From: Siphonodentalium dalli
Taxonomy: Eukaryota > Mollusca > Scaphopoda > Gadilida > Siphonodentaliidae
Assembly: GCA_032622095.1 (NCBI GenBank)
Contig: CP136064.1
Span: 1,304,001-1,368,000 of the forward strand
Direction: 5' to 3'
DNA length: 64,000 nt
Shown here: in pieces, positions 37,088-51,283 of the stretch
How the letters are laid out: every line of letters begins with the position of its first letter
How positions within the stretch are numbered: the first letter of the stretch is position 1
Notes under the pieces: generated by a model
Told to the model about the DNA's origin: nothing
Databases searched by the model: none
Seen by the model: the letters and a program-made list of their open reading frames with translations, nothing else
Program-made: the position numbers and the translations under genes

Positions 37088-38919
37088 AGACTGGTTCCAT
37101 GGTGGAGTACGGTTGGATATTTTCAATTTGGCGCATGTTTCTCCATACCGCGCCATGTCAAATCTGGCCATATCCGAATCGGGTTGTCATTTACAATGAC
37201 TGCAGAAAATATATATCTTCATGGTGGAATGCAAATGTATGTTTAAAGGAACAGATGTATCTCAACTTAAAGGGACATAAGTAACACAGTCACCAACTTA
37301 AAGGGGTATCTGCTATAGACTGGTTCCATGGTGGAGTACTGTTGGATATTTTCAATTTGGCGCATGTTTCTCCCTACCGCGCCATGTCAAATCTGGCCAT
37401 ATCCGAATCGGGTTGTCATTTACAATGACTACAGAAAATAAATATCTTCATGTTGGAATGCAAATGTATGTTTAAAGGAACAGATGTATCTCAACTTAAA
37501 GGGACATAAGTAACACAGTCACCAACTTAAAGGGGTATCTGCTATAGACTGGTTCCATGGTGGAGTACGGTTGGATATTTTCAATTTGGCGCATGTTTCT
37601 CCATACCGCGCCATGTCAAATCTGGCCCTATCCGAATCGGGTTGTCATTTACAATGACTGCAGAAAATATATATCTTCATGGTGGAATGCAAATGTATGT
37701 TTAAAGGAACAGATGTATCTCAACTTAAAGGGACATAAGTAACACAGTCACCAACTTTAAGGGGTATCTGCTATAGACTGGTTCCATGGTGGAGTACGGT
37801 TGGATATTTTCAATTTGGTGCATGTTTCTCCATACCGCGCCATGTCAAATCTGGCCATATCCGAATCGGGTTGTCATTTACAATGACTGCAGAAAATATA
37901 TATCTTCATGTTGGAATGCAAATGTATGTTTAAAGGAACAGATGTATCTCAACTTAAAGGAACATAGGTAACACAGTCACCAACTTAAAGAGGTGTCTGA
38001 TTTAGACTGGTTCCATGGTGGAGTACGGTTGGATATTTTCAATTTGGCGCATGTTTCTCCATACCGCGCCATGTCAAATCTGGCCATATCCGAATCGGGT
38101 TGTCATTTACAATGACTGCAGAAAATATATATCTTCATGGTGGAATGCAAATGTATGTTTAAAGGAACAGATGTATCTCAACTTAAAGGGACATAAGTAA
38201 CACAGTCACCAACTTAAAGGGGTATCTGCTATAGACTGGTTCCATGGTGGAGTACTGTTGGATATTTTCAATTTGGCGCATGTTTCTCCCTACCGCGCCA
38301 TGTCAAATCTGGCCATATCCGAATCGGGTTGTCATTTACAATGACTACAGAAAATAAATATCTTCATGTTGGAATGCAAATGTATGTTTAAAGGAACAGA
38401 TGTATCTCAACTTAAAGGGACATAAGTAACACAGTCACCAACTTAAAGGGGTATCTGCTATAGACTGGTTCCATGGTGGAGTACGGTTGGATATTTTCAA
38501 TTTGGCGCATGTTTCTCCATACCGCGCAATGTCAAATCTGGCCATATCCGAATCGGGTTGTCATTTACAATGACTGCAGAAAATATATATCTTCATGGTG
38601 GAATGCAAATGTATGTTTAAAGGAACAGATGTATCTCAACTTAAACGGACATAAGTAACACAGTCACCAACTTAAAGGGGTATCTGCTATAGACTGGTTC
38701 CATGGTGGAGTACGGTTGGATATTTTCAATTTGGCGCATGTTTCTCCATACCGCGCCATGTCAAATCTGGCCCTATCCGAATCGGGTTGTCATTTACAAT
38801 GACTGCAGAAAATATATATCTTCATGGTGGAATGCAAATGTATGTTTAAAGGAACAGATGTATCTCAACTTAAAGGGACATAAGTAACACAGTCACCAAC
38901 TTTAAGGGGTATCTGCTAT

Positions 38920-39148
38920 AGACTGGTTCCATGGTGGAGTACGGTTGGATATTTTCAATTTGGCGCATGTTTCTCCATACCGCGCCATGTCAAATCTGGC
39001 CATATCCGAATCGGGTTGTCATTTACAATGACTACAGAAAATAAATATCTTCATGTTGGTATGCAAATGTATGTTTAAAGGAACAGATGTATCTCAACTT
39101 AAAGGGACATAAGTAACACCGTCACCAACTCTAAGGGGTATCTGCTAT
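38920..39148 (+). repeat. Monomer type W (type 2)
   Basis: Haplotype A/A/T with 141T (TTGGTATGC), 201C (ACACCGTCACC) and 212C with 213T (AACTCTAAGG). It is found here and at 54,719 only. Confidence 0.8.
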
Positions 39149-39377
39149 AGACTGGTTCCATGGTGGAGTACTGTTGCATATTTGCAATTTGGCGCATGTT
39201 TTTCCATACCGCGCCATGTCAAATCTGGCCATATCCGAATCGGGTTGTCATTTACAATGACTACAGAAAATAAATATCTTCATGTTGGAATGCAAATGTA
39301 TGTTTAAAGGAACAGATGTATCTCAACTTAAAGGGACATAAGTAACACAGTCACCAACTTAAAGGGGTATCTGCTAT
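39149..39377 (+). repeat. Monomer type X (type 2)
   Basis: G-like 5' changes (24T, 29C, 54T) plus 36G (ATTTGCAATT), without the 106T change of G. It is found here and at 54,948 only. It suggests that a W-X pair is the type 2 counterpart of the F-G pair in type 1. Confidence 0.78.
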
Positions 39378-42300
39378 AGACTGGTTCCATGGTGGAGTAC
39401 GGTTGGATATTTTCAATTTGGCGCATGTTTCTCCATACCGCGCCATGTCAAATCTGGCCATATCCGAATCGGGTTGTCATTTACAATGACTGCAGAAAAT
39501 ATATATCTTCATGGTGGAATGCAAATGTATGTTTAAAGGAACAGATGTATCTCAACTTAAAGGGACATAAGTAACACAGTCACCAACTTAAAGGGGTATC
39601 TGCTATAGACTGGTTCCATGGTGGAGTACTGTTGGATATTTTCAATTTGGCGCATGTTTCTCCCTACCGCGCCATGTCAAATCTGGCCATATCCGAATCG
39701 GGTTGTCATTTACAATGACTACAGAAAATAAATATCTTCATGTTGGAATGCAAATGTATGTTTAAAGGAACAGATGTATCTCAACTTAAAGGGACATAAG
39801 TAACACAGTCACCAACTTAAAGGGGTATCTGCTATAGACTGGTTCCATGGTGGAGTACGGTTGGATATTTTCAATTTGGCGCATGTTTCTCCATACCGCG
39901 CCATGTCAAATCTGGCCCTATCCGAATCGGGTTGTCATTTACAATGACTGCAGAAAATATATATCTTCATGGTGGAATGCAAATGTATGTTTAAAGGAAC
40001 AGATGTATCTCAACTTAAAGGGACATAAGTAACACAGTCACCAACTTTAAGGGGTATCTGCTATAGACTGGTTCCATGGTGGAGTACGGTTGGATATTTT
40101 CAATTTGGTGCATGTTTCTCCATACCGCGCCATGTCAAATCTGGCCATATCCGAATCGGGTTGTCATTTACAATGACTGCAGAAAATATATATCTTCATG
40201 TTGGAATGCAAATGTATGTTTAAAGGAACAGATGTATCTCAACTTAAAGGAACATAGGTAACACAGTCACCAACTTAAAGAGGTGTCTGATTTAGACTGG
40301 TTCCATGGTGGAGTACGGTTGGATATTTTCAATTTGGCGCATGTTTCTCCATACCGCGCCATGTCAAATCTGGCCATATCCGAATCGGGTTGTCATTTAC
40401 AATGACTGCAGAAAATATATATCTTCATGGTGGAATGCAAATGTATGTTTAAAGGAACAGATGTATCTCAACTTAAAGGGACATAAGTAACACAGTCACC
40501 AACTTAAAGGGGTATCTGCTATAGACTGGTTCCATGGTGGAGTACTGTTGGATATTTTCAATTTGGCGCATGTTTCTCCCTACCGCGCCATGTCAAATCT
40601 GGCCATATCCGAATCGGGTTGTCATTTACAATGACTACAGAAAATAAATATCTTCATGTTGGAATGCAAATGTATGTTTAAAGGAACAGATGTATCTCAA
40701 CTTAAAGGGACATAAGTAACACAGTCACCAACTTAAAGGGGTATCTGCTATAGACTGGTTCCATGGTGGAGTACGGTTGGATATTTTCAATTTGGCGCAT
40801 GTTTCTCCATACCGCGCAATGTCAAATCTGGCCATATCCGAATCGGGTTGTCATTTACAATGACTGCAGAAAATATATATCTTCATGGTGGAATGCAAAT
40901 GTATGTTTAAAGGAACAGATGTATCTCAACTTAAACGGACATAAGTAACACAGTCACCAACTTAAAGGGGTATCTGCTATAGACTGGTTCCATGGTGGAG
41001 TACGGTTGGATATTTTCAATTTGGCGCATGTTTCTCCATACCGCGCCATGTCAAATCTGGCCCTATCCGAATCGGGTTGTCATTTACAATGACTGCAGAA
41101 AATATATATCTTCATGGTGGAATGCAAATGTATGTTTAAAGGAACAGATGTATCTCAACTTAAAGGGACATAAGTAACACAGTCACCAACTTTAAGGGGT
41201 ATCTGCTATAGACTGGTTCCATGGTGGAGTACGGTTGGATATTTTCAATTTGGCGCATGTTTCTCCATACCGCGCCATGTCAAATCTGGCCATATCCGAA
41301 TCGGGTTGTCATTTACAATGACTGCAGAAAATATATATCTTCATGTTGGAATGCAAATGTATGTTTAAAGGAACAGATGTATCTCAACTTAAAGGAACAT
41401 AGGTAACACAGTCACCAACTTAAAGAGGTGTCTGATTTAGACTGGTTCCATGGTGGAGTACGGTTGGATATTTTCTATTTGGCGCATGTTTCTCCATACC
41501 GCGCCATGTCAAATCTGGCACTATCCGATTCGGGTTGTCATTTACAATGACTGCAGAAAATATATATCTTCATGGTGGAATGCAAATGTATGTTTAAAGA
41601 AACAGATGTATCTCAACTTAAAGGGACATAAGTAGCACAGTCACCAACTTTAAGGGGTATCTGCTATAGACTGGTTCCATGGTGGAGTACTGTTGGATAT
41701 TTTCAATTTGGCGCATGTTTCTCCCTACCGCGCCATGTCAAATCTGGCCATATCCGAATCGGGTTGTCATTTACAATGACTACAGAAAATAAATATCTTC
41801 ATGTTGGAATGCAAATGTATGTTTAAAGGAACAGATGTATCTCAACTTAAAGGGACATAAGTAACATAGTCACCAACTTTAAGGGGTATCTGCTATAGAC
41901 TGGTTCCATGGTGGAGTACGGTTGGATATTTTCAATTTGGCGCATGTTTCTCCATACCGCGCCATGTCAAATCTGGCCATATCCGAATCGGGTTGTCATT
42001 TACAATGACTGCAGAAAATATATATCTTCATGGTGGAATGCAAATGTATGTTTAAAGGAACAGATGTATCTCAACTTAAAGGGACATAAGTAACACAGTC
42101 ACCAACTTAAAGGGGTATCTGCTATAGACTGGTTCCATGGTGGAGTACTGTTGGATATTTTCAATTTGGCGCATGTTTCTCCCTACCGCGCCATGTCAAA
42201 TCTGGCCATATCCGAATCGGGTTGTCATTTACAATGACTACAGAAAATAAATATCTTCATGTTGGAATGCAAATGTATGTTTAAAGGAACAGATGTATCT

Positions 42301-42583
42301 CAACTTAAAGGGACATAAGTAACACAGTCACCAACTTAAAGGGGTATCTGCTATAGACTGGTTCCATGGTGGAGTACGGTTGGATATTTTCAATTTGGCG
42401 CATGTTTCTCCATACCGCGCCATGTCAAATCTGGCCCTATCCGAATCGGGTTGTCATTTACAATGACTGCAGAAAATATATATCTTCATGGTGGAATGCA
42501 AATGTATGTTTAAAGGAACAGATGTATCTCAACTTAAAGGGACATAAGTAACACAGTCACCAACTTTAAGGGGTATCTGCTAT

Positions 42584-42812
42584 AGACTGGTTCCATGGTG
42601 GAGTACGGTTGGATATTTTCAATTTGGTGCATGTTTCTCCATACCGCGCCATGTCAAATCTGGCCATATCCGAATCGGGTTGTCATTTACAATGACTGCA
42701 GAAAATATATATCTTCATGGTGGAATGCAAATGTATGTTTAAAGGAACAGATGTATCTCAACTTAAAGGGACATAAGTAACACAGTCACCAACTTAAAGG
42801 GGTATCTGCTAT
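42584..42812 (+). repeat. Chimeric monomer T/A*
   Basis: Starts as T (45T) and ends as A* (137G, 187G, 193A, normal GGGG tail). It joins A*-B-S directly to B-D-S and marks the point where the left duplication copy stops matching the right one. Confidence 0.82.
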
Positions 42813-43957
42813 AGACTGGTTCCATGGTGGAGTACTGTTGGATATTTTCAATTTGGCGCATGTTTCTCCCTACCGCGCCATGTCAAATCTGGCCATATCC
42901 GAATCGGGTTGTCATTTACAATGACTACAGAAAATAAATATCTTCATGTTGGAATGCAAATGTATGTTTAAAGGAACAGATGTATCTCAACTTAAAGGGA
43001 CATAAGTAACACAGTCACCAACTTAAAGGGGTATCTGCTATAGACTGGTTCCATGGTGGAGTACGGTTGGATATTTTCAATTTGGCGCATGTTTCTCCAT
43101 ACCGCGCAATGTCAAATCTGGCCATATCCGAATCGGGTTGTCATTTACAATGACTGCAGAAAATATATATCTTCATGGTGGAATGCAAATGTATGTTTAA
43201 AGGAACAGATGTATCTCAACTTAAACGGACATAAGTAACACAGTCACCAACTTAAAGGGGTATCTGCTATAGACTGGTTCCATGGTGGAGTACGGTTGGA
43301 TATTTTCAATTTGGCGCATGTTTCTCCATACCGCGCCATGTCAAATCTGGCCCTATCCGAATCGGGTTGTCATTTACAATGACTGCAGAAAATATATATC
43401 TTCATGGTGGAATGCAAATGTATGTTTAAAGGAACAGATGTATCTCAACTTAAAGGGACATAAGTAACACAGTCACCAACTTTAAGGGGTATCTGCTATA
43501 GACTGGTTCCATGGTGGAGTACGGTTGGATATTTTCAATTTGGCGCATGTTTCTCCATACCGCGCCATGTCAAATCTGGCCATATCCGAATCGGGTTGTC
43601 ATTTACAATGACTGCAGAAAATATATATCTTCATGTTGGAATGCAAATGTATGTTTAAAGGAACAGATGTATCTCAACTTAAAGGAACATAGGTAACACA
43701 GTCACCAACTTAAAGAGGTGTCTGATTTAGACTGGTTCCATGGTGGAGTACGGTTGGATATTTTCAATTTGGCGCATGTTTCTCCATACCGCGCCATGTC
43801 AAATCTGGCCATATCCGAATCGGGTTGTCATTTACAATGACTGCAGAAAATATATATCTTCATGGTGGAATGCAAATGTATGTTTAAAGGAACAGATGTA
43901 TCTCAACTTAAAGGGACATAAGTAACACAGTCACCAACTTAAAGGGGTATCTGCTAT

Positions 43958-46933
43958 AGACTGGTTCCATGGTGGAGTACGGTTGGATATTTTCAATTTG
44001 GTGCATGTTTCTCCATACCGCGCCATGTCAAATCTGGCCATATCCGAATCGGGTTGTCATTTACAATGACTACAGAAAATAAATATCTTCATGTTGGAAT
44101 GCAAATGTATGTTTAAAGAAACAGATGTATCTCAACTTAAAGGGACATAAGTAACACAATCACCAACTTTAAGGGGTATCTGCTATAGACTGGTTCCATG
44201 GTGGAGTACTGTTGCATATTTTCAATTTGGCGCATGTTTTTCCATACCGCGCCATGTCAAATCTGGCCATATCCGAATCGGGTTGTCATTTTCAATGACT
44301 ACAGAAAATAAATATCTTCATGTTGGAATGCAAATGTATGTTTAAAGGAACAGATGTATCTCAACTTAAAGGGACATAAGTAACACAGTCACCAACTTAA
44401 AGGGGTATCTGCTATAGACTGGTTCCATGGTGGAGTACGGTTGGATATTTTCAATTTGGCGCATGTTTCTCCATACCGCGCCATGTCAAATCTGGCCATA
44501 TCCGAATCGGGTTGTCATTTACAATGACTGCAGAAAATATATATCTTCATGGTGGAATGCAAATGTATGTTTAAAGGAACAGATGTATCTCATCTTAAAG
44601 GGACATAAGTAACACAGTCACCAACTTAAAGGGGTATCTGCTATAGACTGGTTCCATGGTGGAGTACGGTTGGATATTTTCAATTTGGCGCATGTTTCTC
44701 CATACCGCGCCATGTCAAATCTGGCCCTATCCGAATCGGGTTGTCATTTACCATGACTGCAGAAAATATATATCTTCATGGTGGAATGCAAATGTATGTT
44801 TAAAGGAACAGATGTATCTCAACTTAAAGGGACATAAGTAACACAGTCACCAACTTTAAGGGGTATCTGCTATAGACTGGTTCCATGGTGGAGTACGGTT
44901 GGATATTTTCAATTTGGAGCATGTTTCTCCATACCGCGCCATGTCAAATCTGGCCATATCCGAATCGGGTTGTCATTTACAATGACTGCAGAAAATAAAT
45001 ATCTTCATGTTGGAATGCAAATGAATGTTTGAAGGAACAGATGTATCTCAACTTAAAGGGACATAAGTAACACCGTCACCAACTTTAAGGGGTATCTGCT
45101 ATAGACTGGTTACATGGTGGAGTACGGTTGGATATTTTCAATTTTGCGCATGTTTCTCCATACCGCGCCATGTAAAATCTGGCCATATCCGAATCGGGTT
45201 GTCATTTACAATGACTGCAGAAAATAAATATCTTCATGTTGGAATGCAAATGTATGTTTAAAGGAACAGATGTATCTCAACTTAAAGGGACATAAGTAAC
45301 ACAGTCACCAACTTAAAGAGGTGTCTGATTTAGACTGGTTCCATGGTGGAGTACGGTTGGATATTTTCTATTTAGCGCATGTTTCTCCATACCGCGCCAT
45401 GTCAAATCTGGCCTTATCCGAATCGGGTTGTCATTTACAATGACTACAGAAAATAAATATCTTCATGTTGGAATGCAAATGTATGTTTAGAGGAACAGAT
45501 GTATCTCAACTTAAAGGGACATAAGTAACACAGTCACCAACTTTAAGGGGTATCTGCTATAGACTGGTTCCATGGTGGAGTACGGTTGGATATTTACTAT
45601 TTGGCGCATGTTTCTCCATACCGCGCCATGTCAAATCTGGCCATATCCGAATCGGGTTGTCATTTACAATGACTACAGAAAATAAATATCTTCATGTTGG
45701 AATGCAAATGTATGTTTAAAGGAACAGATGTATCTCAACTTAAAGGGACATAAGTAACACAGTCACCAACTTAAAGGGGTATCTGCTATAGACTGGTTCC
45801 ATGGTGGAGTACGGTTGGATATTTTCAATTTGGCGCATGTTTCTCCATACCGCGCCATGTCAAATCTGGCCATATCCGAATCGGGTTGTCATTTACAATG
45901 ACTGCAGAAAATATATATCTTCATGTTGGAATGCAAATGTATGTTTAAAGGAACAGATGTATCTCAACTTAAAGGGACATAAGTAACACAGTCACCAACT
46001 TTAAGGGGTATCTGCTATAGACTGGTTACATGGTGGAGTACGGTTGGATATTTTCAATTATGCGCATGTTTCTCCATACCGCGCCATGTCAAATCTGGCC
46101 ATATCCGAATCGGGTTGTCATTTACAATGACTGCAGAAAATAAATATCTTCATGTTGGATTCAAATGTATGTTTAAAGGAACAGATGTATCTCAACTTAA
46201 AGGAACATAAGTAACACAGTCACCAACTTAAAGAGGTGTCTGATTTAGACTGGTTCCATGGTGGAGTACGGTTGGATATTTTCTATTTGGCGCATGTTTC
46301 TCCATACCGCGCCATGTCAAATCTGGCCATATCCGAATCGGGTTGTCATTTACAATGACAACAGAAAATAAATATCTTCATGTTGGAATGCAAATGTATG
46401 TTTAAAGGAACAGATGTATCTCAACTTAAAGGGACATAAGTAACACAGTCACCAACTTTAAGGGGTATCTGCTATAGACTGGTTCCATGGTGGAGTACGG
46501 TTGGATATTTTCTATTTGGCGCATGTTTCTCCATACTGCGCCATGTCAAATCTGGCCATATCCGAATCGGGTTGTCATTTACAATGACTACAGAAAATAA
46601 ATATCTTCATGTTGGAATGCAAATGTATGTTTAAAGAAACAGATGTATCTCAACTTAAAGGAACATAAGTAACACAGTCACCAACTTTAAGGGGTATCTG
46701 CTATAGACTGGTTCCATGGTGGAGTACTGTTGGATATTTTCAATTTGGCGCATGTTTCTCCCTACCGCGCCATGTCAAATCTGGCCATATCCGAATCGGG
46801 TTGTCATTTACAATGACTACAGAAAATAAATATCTTCATGTTGGAATGCAAATGTATGTTTAAAGGAACAGATGTATCTCAACTTAAAGGGACATAAGTA
46901 ACACAGTCACCAACTTAAAGGGGTATCTGATAT
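43958..46933 (+). repeat. 13-monomer partial type 1 HOR opening the right duplication copy
   Basis: Order: F-G-H-E-I-J-K-L-M-N-O-P-B', matching 27,472-30,447 at an offset of 16,486 bp. The A-B-D-E start is missing. Instead it is joined to type 2 monomers T'-A*, so 43,729-43,957 contains or adjoins the duplication breakpoint. Confidence 0.84.
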
Positions 46934-49223
46934 AGACTGGTTCCATGGTGGAGTACGGTTGGATATTTTCAATTTGGCGCATGTTTCTCCATACCGCGCC
47001 ATGTCAAATCTGGCCATATCCGAATCGGGTTGTCATTTACAATGACTGCAGAAAATATATATCTTCATGGTGGAATGCAAATGTATGTTTAAAGGAACAG
47101 ATGTATCTCAACTTAAAGGGACATAAGTAACACAGTCACCAACTTAAAGGGGTATCTGCTATAGACTGGTTCCATGGTGGAGTACTGTTGGATATTTTCA
47201 ATTTGGCGCATGTTTCTCCCTACCGCGCCATGTCAAATCTGGCCATATCCGAATCGGGTTGTCATTTACAATGACTACAGAAAATAAATATCTTCATGTT
47301 GGAATGCAAATGTATGTTTAAAGGAACAGATGTATCTCAACTTAAAGGGACATAAGTAACACAGTCACCAACTTAAAGGGGTATCTGCTATAGACTGGTT
47401 CCATGGTGGAGTACGGTTGGATATTTTCAATTTGGCGCATGTTTCTCCATACCGCGCAATGTCAAATCTGGCCATATCCGAATCGGGTTGTCATTTACAA
47501 TGACTGCAGAAAATATATATCTTCATGGTGGAATGCAAATGTATGTTTAAAGGAACAGATGTATCTCAACTTAAACGGACATAAGTAACACAGTCACCAA
47601 CTTAAAGGGGTATCTGCTATAGACTGGTTCCATGGTGGAGTACGGTTGGATATTTTCAATTTGGCGCATGTTTCTCCATACCGCGCCATGTCAAATCTGG
47701 CCCTATCCGAATCGGGTTGTCATTTACCATGACTGCAGAAAATATATATCTTCATGGTGGAATGCAAATGTATGTTTAAAGGAACAGATGTATCTCAACT
47801 TAAAGGGACATAAGTAACACAGTCACCAACTTTAAGGGGTATCTGCTATAGACTGGTTCCATGGTGGAGTACGGTTGGATATTTTCAATTTGGAGCATGT
47901 TTCTCCATACCGCGCCATGTCAAATCTGGCCATATCCGAATCGGGTTGTCATTTACAATGACTGCAGAAAATAAATATCTTCATGTTGGAATGCAAATGA
48001 ATGTTTGAAGGAACAGATGTATCTCAACTTAAAGGGACATAAGTAACACCGTCACCAACTTTAAGGAGTATCTGCTATAGACTGGTTACATGGTGGAGTA
48101 CGGTTGGATATTTTCAATTTTGCGCATGTTTCTCCATACCGCGCCATGTAAAATCTGGCCATATCCGAATCGGGTTGTCATTTACAATGACTGCAGAAAA
48201 TAAATATCTTCATGTTGGAATGCAAATGTATGTTTAAAGGAACAGATGTATCTCAACTTAAAGGGACATAAGTAACACAGTCACCAACTTAAAGAGGTGT
48301 CTGATTTAGACTGGTTCCATGGTGGAGTACGGTTGGATATTTTCTATTTAGCGCATGTTTCTCCATACCGCGCCATGTCAAATCTGGCCTTATCCGAATC
48401 GGGTTGTCATTTACAATGACTACAGAAAATAAATATCTTCATGTTGGAATGCAAATGTATGTTTAGAGGAACAGATGTATCTCAACTTAAAGGGACATAA
48501 GTAACACAGTCACCAACTTTAAGGGGTATCTGCTATAGACTGGTTCCATGGTGGAGTACGGTTGGATATTTACTATTTGGCGCATGTTTCTCCATACCGC
48601 GCCATGTCAAATCTGGCCATATCCGAATCGGGTTGTCATTTACAATGACTACAGAAAATAAATATCTTCATGTTGGAATGCAAATGTATGTTTAAAGAAA
48701 CAGATGTATCTCAACTTAAAGGGACATAAGTAACACAGTCACCAACTTAAAGGGGTATCTGCTATAGACTGGTTCCATGGTGGAGTACGGTTGGATATTT
48801 TCTATTTGGCGCATGTTTCTCCATACTGCGCCATGTCAAATCTGGCCATATCCGAATCGGGTTGTCATTTACAATGACTACAGAAAATAAATATCTTCAT
48901 GTTGGAATGCAAATGTATGTTTAAAGAAACAGATGTATCTCAACTTAAAGGAACATAAGTAACACAGTCACCAACTTTAAGGGGTATCTGCTATAGACTG
49001 GTTCCATGGTGGAGTACTGTTGGATATTTTCAATTTGGCGCATGTTTCTCCCTACCGCGCCATGTCAAATCTGGCCATATCCGAATCGGGTTGTCATTTA
49101 CAATGACTACAGAAAATAAACATCTTCATGTTGGAATGCAAATGTATGTTTAAAGGAACAGATGTATCTCAACTTAAAGGGACATAAGTAACACAGTCAC
49201 CAACTTAAAGGGGTATCTGATAT
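46934..49223 (+). repeat. 10-monomer type 1 HOR variant, second occurrence (2,290 bp)
   Basis: A-B-D-E-I-J-K-L-P-B', the counterpart of 30,448-32,737. The B' monomer has AAATAAACATC at 49,121, absent from the left copy. Confidence 0.84.
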
Positions 49224-51283
49224 AGACTGGTTCCATGGTGGAGTACGGTTGGATATTTTCAATTTGGCGCATGTTTCTCCATACCGCGCCATGTCAAATC
49301 TGGCCATATCCGAATCGGGTTGTCATTTACAATGACTGCAGAAAATATATATCTTCATGGTGGAATGCAAATGTATGTTTAAAGGAACAGATGTATCTCA
49401 ACTTAAAGGGACATAAGTAACACAGTCACCAACTTAAAGGGGTATCTGCTATAGACTGGTTCCATGGTGGAGTACTGTTGGATATTTTCAATTTGGCGCA
49501 TGTTTCTCCCTACCGCGCCATGTCAAATCTGGCCATATCCGAATCGGGTTGTCATTTACAATGACTACAGAAAATAAATATCTTCATGTTGGAATGCAAA
49601 TGTATGTTTAAAGGAACAGATGTATCTCAACTTAAAGGGACATAAGTAACACAGTCACCAACTTAAAGGGGTATCTGCTATAGACTGGTTCCATGGTGGA
49701 GTACGGTTGGATATTTTCAATTTGGCGCATGTTTCTCCATACCTCGCAATGTCAAATCTGGCCATATCCGAATCGGGTTGTCATTTACAATGACTGCAGA
49801 AAATATATATCTTCATGGTGGAATGCAAATGTATGTTTAAAGGAACAGATGTATCTCAACTTAAACGGACATAAGTAACACAGTCACCAACTTAAAGGGG
49901 TATCTGCTATAGACTGGTTCCATGGTGGAGTACGGTTGGATATTTTCAATTTGGCGCATGTTTCTCCATACCGCGCCATGTCAAATCTGGCCATATCCGA
50001 ATCGGGTTGTCATTTACAATGACTACAGAAAATAAATATCTTCATGTTGGAATGCAAATGTATGTTTAAAGAAACAGATGTATCTCAACTTAAAGGGACA
50101 TAAGTAACACAGTCACCAACTTAAAGGGGTATCTGCTATAGACTGGTTCCATGGTGGAGTACGGTTGGATATTTTCAATTTGGCGCATGTTTCTCCATAC
50201 CGCGCCATGTCAAATCTGGCCATATCCGAATCGGGTTGTCATTTACAATGACTGCAGAAAATATATATCTTCATGTTGGAATGCAAATGTATGTTTAAAG
50301 GAACAGATGTATCTCAACTTAAAGGGACATAAGTAACACAGTCACCAACTTTAAGGGGTATCTGCTATAGACTGGTTACATGGTGGAGTACGGTTGGATA
50401 TTTTCAATTATGCGCATGTTTCTCCATACCGCGCCATGTCAAATCTGGCCATATCCGAATCGGGTTGTCATTTACAATGACTGCAGAAAATAAATATCTT
50501 CATGTTGGATTCAAATGTATGTTTAAAGGAACAGATGTATCTCAACTTAAAGGAACATAAGTAACACAGTCACCAACTTAAAGAGGTGTCTGATTTAGAC
50601 TGGTTCCATGGTGGAGTACGGTTGGATATTTTCTATTTGGCGCATGTTTCTCCATACCGCGCCATGTCAAATCTGGCCATATCCGAATCGGGTTGTCATT
50701 TACAATGACAACAGAAAATAAATATCTTCATGTTGGAATGCAAATGTATGTTTAAAGGAACAGATGTATCTCAACTTAAAGGGACATAAGTAACACAGTC
50801 ACCAACTTTAAGGGGTATCTGCTATAGACTGGTTCCATGGTGGAGTACGGTTGGATATTTTCTATTTGGCGCATGTTTCTCCATACTGCGCCATGTCAAA
50901 TCTGGCCATATCCGAATCGGGTTGTCATTTACAATGACTACAGAAAATATATATCTTCATGTTGGAATGCAAATGTATGTTTAAAGAAATAGATGTATCT
51001 CAACTTAAAGGAACATAAGTAACACAGTCACCAACTTTAAGGGGTATCTGCTATAGACTGGTTCCATGGTGGAGTACTGTTGGATATTTTCAATTTGGCG
51101 CATGTTTCTCCCTACCGCGCCATGTCAAATCTGGCCATATCCGAATCGGGTTGTCATTTACAATGACTACAGAAAATAAATATCTTCATGTTGGAATGCA
51201 AATGTATGTTTAAAGGAACAGATGTATCTCAACTTAAAGGGACATAAGTAACACAGTCACCAACTTAAAGGGGTATCTGATAT
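49224..51283 (+). repeat. 9-monomer type 1 HOR variant (2,060 bp)
   Basis: Order: A-B-D-(chimera)-M-N-O-P-B', the counterpart of the 13-mer at 32,738 after net loss of four monomers. The D monomer has ACCTCGCAATG at 49,744. The chimera at 49,911 lacks the E and L 5' markers but keeps the 162A of the L copy in its 3' half. Confidence 0.84.
49911..50139 (+). repeat. Chimeric monomer at a four-monomer deletion
   Basis: The left copy has E-I-J-K-L at 33,425-34,569; the right copy has only this one monomer. Its 5' part is consensus (no 36A, 38T or 83C). Its 3' part has 115A/125A/137T, 162A and the TTAAAGGGG tail, as in that L copy. Offset between duplication copies drops here by 916 bp, exactly four monomers. 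Confidence 0.82.

Larger units (their letters stand above)
27472..42583 (+). repeat. Left copy of a roughly 15-kb segmental duplication within the array
   Basis: 66 monomers from F at 27,472 through S ending at 42,583. They match 43,958-58,382 in order and in rare markers: AAGGAGTATC at 31,581, AAGAAATAG at 35,420, TTGGAGTGC at 36,084, GCTTGTTTGTCC at 36,906, ACTCTAAGG at 39,131, TTTGCAATTT at 39,184, GGCACTATCC at 41,520 and AACATAGTC at 41,867. Compared with the right copy it has four extra monomers (I-J-K-L around 33.7-34.6 kb) and lacks one D near 36,172. Confidence 0.85.
36172..43957 (+). repeat. HOR type 2 block, 34 monomers (7,786 bp)
   Basis: Order: S-T-U-V, A*-B-S-T, A*-B-D-S-W-X, A*-B-S-T, A*-B-D-S-T'-U-B, A*-B-S-T/A-B-D-S-T'-A*. 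All monomers are 229 bp. S, T, U, V, W and X occur only in type 2, and E to P are absent. The A*-B-D-S run shows common ancestry with the A-B-D-E start of type 1, since S equals E without the 108C change. About two thirds of its monomers carry the G/T haplotype at 115/125. Confidence 0.85.
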
